A DNA stretch of 64,000 bases from Bacteroidota bacterium (lineage in GTDB: Bacteria; Bacteroidota; Ignavibacteria; Ignavibacteriales; Ignavibacteriaceae), in contig JAKAGV010000010.1 of NCBI GenBank assembly GCA_021815405.1, positions 62,001 to 126,000 on the forward strand, given 5' to 3'. Shown here one piece after another: positions 1 through 8,401 of this stretch (position 1 is its first letter; each line of letters opens with the position of its first letter). The position numbers and the translations under genes are program-made. The notes beneath the pieces were generated by a model. The model saw only the letters and a list, made by a program, of their open reading frames with translations, searched no databases and was not told where the DNA came from.

Positions 1-445
1 ATTTGGTTGCATCAACAACGGCGCCTCCGAGATCATTTTGCGGAGGTGTACCTGTAACTCCGCCCGTTGTTATTGTATAATTTGGATTTGCATAACGAGT
101 ATAGTTTTGCATAGGAACAACAACATTACCGTTGGGTTGATCTTTTTCTACCGGCGAGAAGACCGCTGCCTTACCGTTCCAATTATCTGTTGCAACACAA
201 ATAAAACCGCCAAAGAAGCTTTCGGTTCCCTGAAACCGGCAGCCGTATGCACCGTAATCAGCAAATAAATTTAAGTTGGATGCACCGTATGTTATACCTT
301 TGTTTCCTCCATTCTCTGTTACACCTCCCCAAAGTCGGTTGACTCGAATTAAAGCTTGAGGGAACAAATTGCTTGCCGAGAAAAATGCTATTATAAAAGC
401 CGTACGAATAAAATTTATTCGATCTATTTTAATTTTCATTTTCAT
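1..445 (-). CDS. Exported protein of unknown function, N-terminal part only (runs off the window start)
   Basis: The minus strand is open from an ATG at 445 to the window edge, giving 148 residues. A GGAG ribosome site lies 5 bases before the ATG. The N-terminus is basic (MKMKIKIDR) followed by a hydrophobic stretch ending near SASNLFPQA, a good signal peptide. The mature part begins with RLWGGVTENGG and is rich in Gly, Asn and Tyr. I do not recognise the family. It starts 64 bases downstream of the TonB receptor gene on the same strand, with a weak TTTCCC/GGGAAA hairpin at 473-492 between them, so the two are probably co-transcribed and it may be the receptor's surface partner. The C-terminus, where a T9SS signal would sit, is outside the window. 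Confidence 0.7.
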   Translation of the reverse strand, partial: MKMKIKIDRINFIRTAFIIAFFSASNLFPQALIRVNRLWGGVTENGGNKGITYGASNLNLFADYGAYGCRFQGTESFFGGFICVATDNWNGKAAVFSPVEKDQPNGNVVVPMQNYTRYANPNYTITTGGVTGTPPQNDLGGAVVDATK

Positions 446-509
446 TTTTTCTCCAAAATTTTGATTACTGTCTTTCCCGTAAGTAAGGGAAATGACATCT
501 AAAGACTTT

Positions 510-3500
510 CTAAAAATCAAACTTTATTCCAAGCCAAACCGATCTTGTATATCCGTAAGAAAACAAATCTACATTAGGACTGTTTATCCATGGTTTGGCT
601 GATGAGTTCATATCACCGATCTTATCTTCTGTTGTAACAACATCACCTTTTTTATGTACAATGCCCATCGCATCAGTAACATCTTGTGTATATACATAGC
701 CGGGATATAAATATGAACCAGATGCTTCACTTCGTATAGGATCATAGTAAGAACTATGATACTCTGGAAGATGAAGCGATGCCATGTAGCCCGTAAAATC
801 TGATCCTGAAGCAGAACCATTGCCGCCATAGAAAGCGTAATTATATAGGAACTGCTTGTTGTTGAAAAGGTTGTTTACATTTAAGAAGACAGTTGCCCTA
901 AGCGGACCAACTGTGAAAGCCTTACTTAATTTCATATTGACTAACCACAAATTCGGCCATCTGAAATAATTTGTAGCTCCTTCGTCTGTACTGCGTGGAT
1001 TGAAGACGAAAATATCACCTAGTCTCCAATCGGGAAGAAGACTCAAGCTCCAGTCTCCTAGGAATCTTCCCCATCTGCTAGGGGATGTAAGCGTAATGTT
1101 TGCTCGTATTTCCGGAACGGGGAACGGTCTAGAAGGATTGGCATAAGAAAACGCAGCCGGAGCTACATTCGAAGCAGAATCCTGATAAACTGCAATTCTG
1201 TTTGTAATACCGCTGCTGGAATAAGTGTATTGTAAGTTTAACCAGCCTGTCAGATATTCACCAACAGATTTTGTTACTTGAAATTCAAGACCTTGAATGG
1301 TTGCATAAGAATCGCCCGATCTAAATCTATAATTTGGTATACCTGCAGTTGTAGGGATATAATTTATAACTCTTACATTACCAGTTACATCTTTATAATA
1401 TCCGGCAACATGAATTAGATACTCATTAAACAAATTGTAGTCAACTCCTAATTCATATTGAATTGTTTTAGAAGGAGCTAAGTTGGGATTTCCGAGGTCG
1501 TACAGTCCGCCTTTCTGAGTATCGTATCTAAAGCCGTAAGCGAGCATGTCTGCAAGAGGAGGCATGCTTCTAAATTGTCCATAGTTGAAATAGAATTTCG
1601 CACTCTCGGTAATTGGAAAAGATATTCCGAACCGTGGGCTGAACACGAGATGAGTAGCAACGGGTTGAAGTAATGGTGTTTGCCCAGCCGCAATATATTG
1701 AGCATTCAATTGATTCCAATGCTGCCAGATGATTGAACCGCCTGACTGCAGAATACTAAGATAATCTGTCGGAGTCCAGTTTGGAGCCGCAAATGCAGCT
1801 GCATCCCATGGTCTGCCGGTGGGCCATTCAAGGTTTCCAAAGCTATAATAGTCTGCGCGGATACCAATATTCGCAACCATATCTTCAAATGTAATCTGAT
1901 CTTGAATATATGCGCCCAAATTACGCGGATAAACATTGAAATTATATTCATACATACTTAATGGACCCTGGTTCGGCCAGTATGACCATCGATTATTGTT
2001 TAAAGCTGTATAGTGATATTCAAATCCAGCCTTTATAAAATGTTCTTTGTTAATCTGGCTTCCGAAATCTACTTGTAAGTTAACTTGCTGCGTAAGTGAA
2101 TTATCGTAATATAATCCGCCCTTGCTATCGAATCTTTCACTTAAGCCGGGAACACTTAAATATTGATCAAATACAAATCCGGCAACTGTATCTTCGCTGG
2201 CTCCTAAAGGAAGGATTTCTCTTCCGTATGGTGCCTCAGTTAAAGGAATTGGACCCGCATAAGCAATAGGCGTATTATTACGCATCGAACTCAAGTCCGG
2301 ATTAATATCTTCTTTTGTAGATTGAAAACTTCCCTTTACATCATAATAAGTAGTTGCACTAATTGCATGTGAAAGTTCGAAACCACCAAGGTAATTGTTT
2401 TCAATCCATGGCTGCAGCATTGTTTGGTACCAGTAATATATAGGACCATAATTACTTCCGTAAGAAGTAAAAAGAGGAATATCATTTTCAGGTACAAATG
2501 CGCCTCTATCAAGACCTTGATAAACGTTTGATACACCACCCTGAGTTACTTGATTTGCTATTGAAAGAGTTGCGGGCTCGCTGTCTGCAGCACGGGCAGG
2601 ATTCATTCCTTTTTCATAGCCCCAAATTCCAGTTAATTTAAGAGTAATTCCTTTGGACAAATTCGATTTCATAGCAAGCATTGTTGTGCTTTTCAAATCA
2701 TACTGTAATTCAAGCGGTTCAATGTATGAAGTCCGGGCTGTTGTGTTTGATAAATAAAAAGTAGCGTCGCCAAGTTCCTTAGCAAAGAATGGAATTGGTC
2801 CGCCAAATCCTCCGTCAAAGTTGAAGTCGCCGTATTGTCCTTCTTTGTTTGCATGGTTACTAAATGCGTTTATAAGATTTTGATCTGTTACGGGAGAACC
2901 AACATTCAAACCTTGGGCATTTAATTTATTGATGGTCTGGTTTAATAGAGCAAAATTTGGATTAACCATATGCATCCAAGCATCATACAGATACAAATCT
3001 ACCGGAGTAATTACCTGACCCGGTTTTAAACTGGCAGTCCATGATTGTGGAATATTTCTGCCGGTAAGATTCAGAAATCCAGGGAAAGAAGGATATTGAC
3101 CGAACTGCTGCGCTTGGTATTGCGTAATTATACCCTGCTGTACCGCTGCATTAACTCCTATGAAAGCAATTGTAGGATCAAGGTGAGGGCGCAGGTAATT
3201 ATTCATCGGATCATAAAGAGATGGACCAAATCTTTTCATATGCGCAGGGCTCTGTGTAAATGAAAAAGTACCATGGTATCCATCCATCGTTCCGGTTTTT
3301 GTAGTTACATCAATCAAGCCGGATCGAAATTGTCCATATTCTGCATTCATACCGCCTGCATTTAGTGAAACCTGCTCAATTGCACTAGTAGGTATAAAAG
3401 CATCGGATTTACCAACTCTTGCATCGACGAAAGGAAGCCCGTTAATTATAGTGCCGGTTTCAGAAGGACCGCCGCCTCTGATCTCAAGATATGTATTATC

Positions 3501-3989
3501 GGTTATACCTGCCTGAGTATTTAAAAAGTCTTGCAAGGTTCTAACACCGGCGGTATTAGTAATTGTCTTGTCAGTTACTACAATCTGGCTGCCTGAAACA
3601 TCTTTATGAAGAATGTCTCTAGGAGCTGTTACAACAATCTCTTTAGTCTGAACAGCGGAGGCTTCAAGATTAAAATCAATACGAGTAATTTGATTAAACG
3701 AAACCACGACATTGGTTTTCAATTCTTTTGCGTAGCCAATCATCGAAGCTTGAAGTGAATATGTCCCAATCGGTACATTGACAATTACGTAGTCGCCATT
3801 TAAATCAGTTGCAGCTCCCAAGGTGGTTCCCTGAATGACAATATTAACACCGATTAAAGGCTCTCCAGTCGTATTGTCTTTAACATGACCGACTATCTTC
3901 CCCTGCGCAATTATTTCTGTGGTATAAAAAGCACACAAAAATATTAAGGACAGAAAAGTAAAGAATATTTTTTTTGTACCAATACTCAT
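510..3989 (-). CDS. TonB-dependent outer membrane receptor with carboxypeptidase-like N-terminal domain
   Basis: The product has 1159 residues and should import glycan fragments across the outer membrane. After the signal peptide (about residues 1-29, ending TEIIAQG) comes a carboxypeptidase-regulatory-like domain (about 30-115, GKIVGHVKDNTTGEPLIGVN), then a plug domain (about 125-240, with LQDFLNTQAG and EIRGGGPSETGTIING), then a long beta-barrel ending in an aromatic Phe (WLGIKFDF). No STN domain precedes the first domain, so it is not a classical sigma/FecR transducer. The start is the ATG at 3989, with GTGGAG 5 bases upstream. No SusD-like gene is next to it. The substrate is inferred, not seen: the neighbouring GH43 and pectinesterase genes suggest plant cell-wall oligosaccharides. 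Confidence 0.9.
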   Translation of the reverse strand: MSIGTKKIFFTFLSLIFLCAFYTTEIIAQGKIVGHVKDNTTGEPLIGVNIVIQGTTLGAATDLNGDYVIVNVPIGTYSLQASMIGYAKELKTNVVVSFNQITRIDFNLEASAVQTKEIVVTAPRDILHKDVSGSQIVVTDKTITNTAGVRTLQDFLNTQAGITDNTYLEIRGGGPSETGTIINGLPFVDARVGKSDAFIPTSAIEQVSLNAGGMNAEYGQFRSGLIDVTTKTGTMDGYHGTFSFTQSPAHMKRFGPSLYDPMNNYLRPHLDPTIAFIGVNAAVQQGIITQYQAQQFGQYPSFPGFLNLTGRNIPQSWTASLKPGQVITPVDLYLYDAWMHMVNPNFALLNQTINKLNAQGLNVGSPVTDQNLINAFSNHANKEGQYGDFNFDGGFGGPIPFFAKELGDATFYLSNTTARTSYIEPLELQYDLKSTTMLAMKSNLSKGITLKLTGIWGYEKGMNPARAADSEPATLSIANQVTQGGVSNVYQGLDRGAFVPENDIPLFTSYGSNYGPIYYWYQTMLQPWIENNYLGGFELSHAISATTYYDVKGSFQSTKEDINPDLSSMRNNTPIAYAGPIPLTEAPYGREILPLGASEDTVAGFVFDQYLSVPGLSERFDSKGGLYYDNSLTQQVNLQVDFGSQINKEHFIKAGFEYHYTALNNNRWSYWPNQGPLSMYEYNFNVYPRNLGAYIQDQITFEDMVANIGIRADYYSFGNLEWPTGRPWDAAAFAAPNWTPTDYLSILQSGGSIIWQHWNQLNAQYIAAGQTPLLQPVATHLVFSPRFGISFPITESAKFYFNYGQFRSMPPLADMLAYGFRYDTQKGGLYDLGNPNLAPSKTIQYELGVDYNLFNEYLIHVAGYYKDVTGNVRVINYIPTTAGIPNYRFRSGDSYATIQGLEFQVTKSVGEYLTGWLNLQYTYSSSGITNRIAVYQDSASNVAPAAFSYANPSRPFPVPEIRANITLTSPSRWGRFLGDWSLSLLPDWRLGDIFVFNPRSTDEGATNYFRWPNLWLVNMKLSKAFTVGPLRATVFLNVNNLFNNKQFLYNYAFYGGNGSASGSDFTGYMASLHLPEYHSSYYDPIRSEASGSYLYPGYVYTQDVTDAMGIVHKKGDVVTTEDKIGDMNSSAKPWINSPNVDLFSYGYTRSVWLGIKFDF

Positions 3990-4036
3990 TTGTACTCCAC
4001 TAAAAAAGTTATTAAAACCTATTAGATGTAAGAACC

Positions 4037-4070
4037 AATATTAAACGCAGCGACTGTTTGGTTTAATATT
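4037..4070. repeat. 10-bp inverted repeat in the TonB receptor leader
   Basis: AATATTAAAC (4037-4046) and GTTTAATATT (4061-4070) are exact inverted copies separated by 14 bases. The element lies about 50 bases before the receptor start codon. It could be a leader hairpin or an operator. No T-run follows it in the direction of transcription, so a terminator is unlikely. Confidence 0.45.
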
Positions 4071-4328
4071 TATTTCCTCTTTTTTTAACAAATGAATAAA
4101 CTTCTGAAACTAAAGAATTCGTTACATTTGTCTTCATGTATTTCCCTTTCTTTTGATATTTATATTTATAAATAAGACTTTAGATTCAAGTATATCGGGA
4201 TTAATAATCTGGTTCGCTTAACACGGCTTCGCCACAGTGAGTCACATTATTTGATTTGACTACTTACCACATTGCAAAGCAATGAAATTAAACGAACTAA
4301 AATTTTTAAGAAAAAATATTTTTGTATA

Positions 4329-4358
4329 GGAGAATACATCTTTTATTCTCCGGGAGAA
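4329..4358. promoter_or_regulatory. Overlapping palindromes about 340 bases upstream of the TonB receptor
   Basis: GGAGAATA (4329-4336) and TATTCTCC (4344-4351) are exact inverted copies around a 7-base loop. TTCTCC (4346-4351) is also half of a 13-bp palindrome with GGAGAA (4353-4358) around one base. The middle arm is shared, so the two structures exclude each other. The arrangement could be a protein-binding site or a leader switch. The function is a guess. Confidence 0.3.
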
Positions 4359-4538
4359 CAATAAAACTAGAATGATAAATATGACACTATAACCTGGACG
4401 AAGATTTTTACATTGGTCCAACTTGAAAAGAGATTAACCTTCAAGTTAGGTTGAAAGATAGTTTGTAGATACGAGTTTGAATATTTGTAACAAATCTCCC
4501 GGATATGCCTTTCTTATAATTTTAAGAAAAATAGTTAA

Positions 4539-4560
4539 CGTTTAAGTAACCGATAACTTT
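4539..4560. promoter_or_regulatory. Motif CGTTTA-N6-CGATAACTTT, copy 1 (candidate operator)
   Basis: CGTTTA (4539-4544), six variable bases, then CGATAACTTT (4551-4560). The same 16 fixed bases with the same spacing occur at 8202-8223, upstream of the XylR-type regulator gene. I saw no third full copy. Two copies upstream of functionally linked units make it a candidate binding site for that regulator. Confidence 0.35.
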
Positions 4561-5014
4561 ATTGGTGCCTAAATTCCTAAATTTAAATTAAATTGTCAAG
4601 TTAAATTTTTGAAAAAATGGAAAAATTTTTTCTTCTGTACATACTTTGTTTACTCTAATTGGCTATATTTTAAGCAATTATGTCTGCAAATTTTCTATAA
4701 AAGATTTTAATATTTATTGGCATTAGTTCCGAACTTCTAGAATTTGCACATTTTAAATTCATAAAATTTCACTATCAACCGACCAAAATTCAATTTATGT
4801 AAAAAAGTTTAGAAAAGAGAAAATATTCGAGCAAGTCCTCGCATTATCAATGGTAGATCTCCTCAAGTTCTATAGTCAATAGGCTTGTTGTTAGAGTATC
4901 TGATTTCTTTTTCTAATATGTTCTTTCAAGATTTCGCTTGCAAGTAAAATTTGTAATTCTCAATTTCTTTAGAACATTCTGCAAACCGGCAAGTTTCATT
5001 GCCATGATTCATAG

Positions 5015-5142
5015 AACATGAGAAGCAAAATCCTAATTGAACACTCATCATCATCTAATATGAGTCGCTTCTGGGTCGCTTTAATTTAGGATTTGAAGCG
5101 ATTAAGTAGCGACTCATCTTTGGTTTATATAATTCTCATGTT
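5015..5142. repeat. Nested palindromic element, about 128 bp, MITE-like
   Basis: Outer arms AACATGAGAA (5015-5024) and TTCTCATGTT (5133-5142) enclose inner arms ATGAGTCGCT (5060-5069) and AGCGACTCAT (5108-5117). Those enclose TCGCTT (5076-5081) and AAGCGA (5096-5101). The two halves read as diverged inverted copies of each other. The element sits about 90 bases downstream of the GH43 stop codon. It may fold as an RNA 3' structure or be a miniature mobile element. I found no second copy in the window. Confidence 0.45.
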
Positions 5143-5234
5143 TGTTTTTTGCTTACAGCATAATTAGGTCATGCAGTAGCTGCCGTTTAGCGGCTATCTC
5201 TTTGTAGCCGGTCAGTTGTGATAAAATTTTTATT

Positions 5235-6962
5235 TTACGGTCTAACTCTAAACCAGTCAAAATCAGCATAACCGGTATCATTCGTCTTAATCTTACTTGA
5301 ACAAAACATTCCGACTTTAGCTCCAATCCACCTGCCATGCTCAGCAGTAAATGGCTTTCCGGCATCAATAAAATTATTTCCATCAAAGCTATAACTAAAT
5401 TGGCAGATAGCATTACTGTCTACTGTAACTCTAAAATAAATCGTTTCACTGTCAAACTTTTTTATTTCTTGTTCAGTTTCAGGTTTACCTTTATCAGCAT
5501 GAAGGCATGTTGTATAAGCAAGATAATTTCCGTCTTCCTTCTTTTCCAAAGAAAGATATGCATAACTTGCGCCTAAAACTATAAAGCCGACTTTATCTCC
5601 AACAGACAATGGATGAAACGTTAATTTGGTCGTCGCCGTAAATTTTTCTGCCGGAAATTTCTGCGATAAGATATTGGTGACGTCCCAATAATTTTTAAAA
5701 TTATTCGGTAGAAGCTGTGCATACAATCTTAAAAAACCTTCACCGGAAGTAAACAGCCACGTTGCACCCGGATTGCCTGACCATTGCCATTGTAAGCCCA
5801 GATGAGTCGAGTTAAACTCATCCGAAGTTTGCGGAACTTGAATCGGATAAGTTTTACCGACGTCGGGTTTTTTGTAAGACATAGCCGGTTCGCCTACTCC
5901 TTCACTATTCTGATTTACACCCATCATCGGCCAGCCATTCTTCCATTTCATCGGCTCCAACAAATCAACTCTTCCGTAGACTCCTCTATCCTGGAAATGA
6001 ATAAACCACGACTGCCCGGTTTGAGTTTCTACCCACGCACCTTGATGCGGACCATTGATATTTGTTTTTCCCTGATCTAAAACTTTTCGTCTTTCATATG
6101 GTCCGTAAATATTTTTTGAACGAAGAACAATTTGCCATCCCAGCTTAACTCCGCCTGCGGGTGCGAAGATATAATAATAACCATTACGCTTATAAAGTTT
6201 TGGTCCTTCAACGCCGGGGTCACTTACATGTCCGTCATATACGATTACACCTTCGTCTAATACTTTTGTACCTTCGGAATTCATCCGGTTAAGCACCAAA
6301 AGATTTCTTATACCAGCACGGCTGCCTGCATAAGCATGAATAAGATATGCTTTGCCGTTTGTATCCCACAAAGGACAAGGATCTTCTAATCCTTTTCCTT
6401 TTTGAACTAAAACCGGTAAAGACCAGGATCCGGCAGGATTTCTTGCCTTCACCATATAAATGCCATAGTCAACATCAGGATAGAAAATATAAAACTCACC
6501 GTTATGAAACCTTATCGATGGCGCCCACACACCGTTTCCATGCTGAGGCTTTGAGTAAACATCATAAGGAGGCTGCCGAAGAAGCGCATGACCAATAATT
6601 TTCCAGTTTACTAAATCTTTGGATTGAAGTATTGGTAACCCAGGTACCTGATCAAAACTTGAAGCGACCAGATAAAAATTGTCGCCAACTCTTATAACAT
6701 CAGGATCAGAATAATCAGCATAAATAATTGGATTTTTGTAATATCCATTTCCCAAATCGGGAATCCATGCAGCATCTTTACGTGGATGCTTCAGAGTCTG
6801 AGCATTCAAATCAGGGAAAGCCACGGATACCATAATCATGAAAAGGAAAAGGATTTCAGAGATCAGAGGTCGGAGATCAGAGATAAGTTTGAAGTCTGAC
6901 ATCCGAACTCTGACTTCTGACTTCTTCTTCCAAGCAGGATAAAAGTTAAAAATGAATTTCAC
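5235..6962 (-). CDS. GH43 family exported beta-xylosidase / alpha-L-arabinofuranosidase
   Basis: This 575-residue enzyme should release xylose or arabinose from xylan or arabinan oligosaccharides in the periplasm or outside the cell. The five-bladed GH43 catalytic domain spans about residues 73-380. The expected acidic triad is visible: general base Asp86 in YSDPDV, modulator Asp194 in GLEDPCP and acid Glu252 in GVEGPKL. A C-terminal beta-sandwich (about 395-575), typical of GH43 xylosidases, follows. The longest frame opens with GTG at 6962, 8 bases after the pectinesterase stop codon; ATG at 6902 is an alternative. The hydrophobic signal core (residues 37-49) and NAQ cleavage site are preceded by an odd stretch encoded by GATCAGAG-type repeats. 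Co-transcription with the upstream pectinesterase gene is likely. Confidence 0.88.
   Translation of the reverse strand: MKFIFNFYPAWKKKSEVRVRMSDFKLISDLRPLISEILFLFMIMVSVAFPDLNAQTLKHPRKDAAWIPDLGNGYYKNPIIYADYSDPDVIRVGDNFYLVASSFDQVPGLPILQSKDLVNWKIIGHALLRQPPYDVYSKPQHGNGVWAPSIRFHNGEFYIFYPDVDYGIYMVKARNPAGSWSLPVLVQKGKGLEDPCPLWDTNGKAYLIHAYAGSRAGIRNLLVLNRMNSEGTKVLDEGVIVYDGHVSDPGVEGPKLYKRNGYYYIFAPAGGVKLGWQIVLRSKNIYGPYERRKVLDQGKTNINGPHQGAWVETQTGQSWFIHFQDRGVYGRVDLLEPMKWKNGWPMMGVNQNSEGVGEPAMSYKKPDVGKTYPIQVPQTSDEFNSTHLGLQWQWSGNPGATWLFTSGEGFLRLYAQLLPNNFKNYWDVTNILSQKFPAEKFTATTKLTFHPLSVGDKVGFIVLGASYAYLSLEKKEDGNYLAYTTCLHADKGKPETEQEIKKFDSETIYFRVTVDSNAICQFSYSFDGNNFIDAGKPFTAEHGRWIGAKVGMFCSSKIKTNDTGYADFDWFRVRP
6853..6934. 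repeat. GATCAGAG/GTCAGAAG low-complexity repeat inside the GH43 signal-peptide region
   Basis: The stretch is built of degenerate short units such as CAGAGATCAGAGGTCGGAG and, on the other strand, GAAGTCAGAAGTCAGAG. It is in frame with the GH43 gene and encodes roughly residues 10-37. On the minus strand GTTCGGATGTCAGA differs by one base from GTTCGGAAGTCAGA at 31469-31482, so the same repeat type occurs near the minisatellite in the accessory segment. Confidence 0.55.
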
Positions 6963-6970
6963 AGTTCTTA

Positions 6971-7957
6971 TTACTTTCTTCTGACTAACGAAGGATTCCA
7001 GTTGCCGAAAATATTTTTCAAAGTATATTCGGCGGCTTCTTTAGATGTTAATTGTTTTGACCAACTGACTCTTTTCCCCGGATTAGCACCGGGACCAGTT
7101 GATTTGAACTCGGAATATCGTGCTGTCTTTTCTCTCTTCGGATCTCTCCAATTATTCCATCCGCCAGAAATTATCTGCGGACCTAAGTAACAATTTAGAT
7201 ATGCAACGGCTGCATAAGGACGCCAGGGACGACCAAGATATACTTTATTTAAACTTGAATCCGCAATTAATTTGCAATTAAAAAATACGTAACCAAATTT
7301 TTGTTTTGGGGAAGTTGACGCTGCTGTAACAAATGAATTCTTCTTACTTTTAATCAAACAGTTTTTGAATACTGCAGTTGCATCACCGAAAATAAAGTCA
7401 GTCGTGCCTTCAATATAGCAGCTATCATAAAACTGCCTGCTTGAGTCATTCGCCGCATAAAGCGTATCCTGGTTGCCGATAATGCGGCAGTTCTTAATTA
7501 TACATCTATCTGCTTCAACAGCAAGTGCAAGCGCCTGTCCAACTCTGCCCGCCGAATTCTCGAAGGTCAGGTTCTCAGCAATAAAATCATTTCCTTGGAC
7601 GAGCGCAGTATAAGAGGTGAAAGTGTTAATATCTCCCTTTCCATGATAATCATCGTATGTTATAATTGTGCTGTCCTTGCTTTCGCCAATTAAAGTAATA
7701 TTAGTTTTCCACGAAGGTACGATTACTTTTTCTTTATAAACTCCATTTTTTATATAAATCGTTACTCTTTTTTGAGCAACATCGGGCGCCGCATTTATTG
7801 CAGCCTGCACAGAAGTAAAATCTCCGCTTCCATCTTTTGCAACAACTATATAATATTTTTGAGTTTCTTCTTTTAGAAAATCATTTTTAGCGAATAATAA
7901 ATTTCCTAGAATAAAAAGCAAGCATATAAAAGTAACTTGGTAAGATATTTTATTCAT
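6971..7957 (-). CDS. Pectinesterase (CE8), exported
   Basis: The enzyme removes methyl esters from homogalacturonan, giving pectate and methanol. It has 328 residues: a signal peptide (about 1-23, ending LLFAK) and then a right-handed beta-helix of the CE8 family. The catalytic set is visible: Gln141 in VGQALAL, Asp164 in GNQDTLY, Asp187 in TTDFIFG, and Arg243/Trp245 in LGRPWRP. I chose the ATG at 7957 because AGAGG lies just upstream. An in-frame TTG 15 bases further up would add MCRGK. The gene leads the GH43 gene by only 8 bases and is transcribed divergently from the XylR-type regulator. De-esterification would open pectin for the GH28-type enzyme at 45595-47163. Confidence 0.93.
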   Translation of the reverse strand: MNKISYQVTFICLLFILGNLLFAKNDFLKEETQKYYIVVAKDGSGDFTSVQAAINAAPDVAQKRVTIYIKNGVYKEKVIVPSWKTNITLIGESKDSTIITYDDYHGKGDINTFTSYTALVQGNDFIAENLTFENSAGRVGQALALAVEADRCIIKNCRIIGNQDTLYAANDSSRQFYDSCYIEGTTDFIFGDATAVFKNCLIKSKKNSFVTAASTSPKQKFGYVFFNCKLIADSSLNKVYLGRPWRPYAAVAYLNCYLGPQIISGGWNNWRDPKREKTARYSEFKSTGPGANPGKRVSWSKQLTSKEAAEYTLKNIFGNWNPSLVRRK

Positions 7958-8401
7958 TTTACCTCTGCACAATTTTAAAGCATTCTATTTTTTATTTTGA
8001 ATTAAAAACAACCAGCTATATGAAGGGTTCGCGAATTCTTTTTTCATTCTTCTGTAAACAAATGACGATAAGAAATCACTGAAGAGAAGTTTGATTGTTT
8101 GAATTAACGTCTGAGCATGCAAATTCCAGAGATTCAGCATTAATATCTTTGAATTGGTTTTCAGAAGTATTCCTGGCAGTTAAATTATAAAATTTAGTCA
8201 TCGTTTACTTTATCGATAACTTTCTTTAGGCGAAATTTGAGATTTTTTTTGTAAGAGTCAAATTAATTTTTCATTTCGGTTATAAAATTTTTCAGGCTCC
8301 AACCTAAGCAGACTGAAATTTATATGTTTAAAATCAATTTCTAATTAGATAAAAAATTTTATAAGTTTATATATAGAGAAAGATTTTTGAATTACCGTAA
8401 C
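7958..8401. other. Divergent intergenic region between pectinesterase and XylR-type regulator
   Basis: The 444 bases separate divergent transcripts and should hold both promoters. They contain the second copy of CGTTTA-N6-CGATAACTTT at 8202-8223. No convincing open frame or RNA gene is visible. I could not assign promoter boxes with confidence. Confidence 0.55.
8202..8223. promoter_or_regulatory. Motif CGTTTA-N6-CGATAACTTT, copy 2 (candidate operator)
   Basis: CGTTTA (8202-8207) and CGATAACTTT (8214-8223) have the same spacing as at 4539-4560. The site lies about 200 bases before the regulator start and about 245 bases before the pectinesterase start, in the middle of the divergent region. 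That is where an autoregulated AraC/XylR-type operator would be expected. Confidence 0.38.

Larger units (their letters stand above)
3990..5234. other. 1.25-kb gene-free region upstream of the TonB receptor
   Basis: No open frame with protein-like composition is present on either strand. The stretch is AT-rich and holds several palindromes (4037-4070, 4329-4358, 5015-5142) and one copy of a motif shared with the region upstream of the XylR-type regulator (4539-4560). It must contain the receptor promoter and the 3' end of the GH43 transcript. I could not fix a promoter by eye. Confidence 0.6.

Noticed and set aside
510-4704. SusCD-type pair
   Set aside because: Neither TonB receptor has a SusD-like lipoprotein gene next to it.
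3990-5234. Known riboswitch or tRNA in the long leader
   Set aside because: Palindromes are present, but I recognise no conserved riboswitch core or tRNA cloverleaf.
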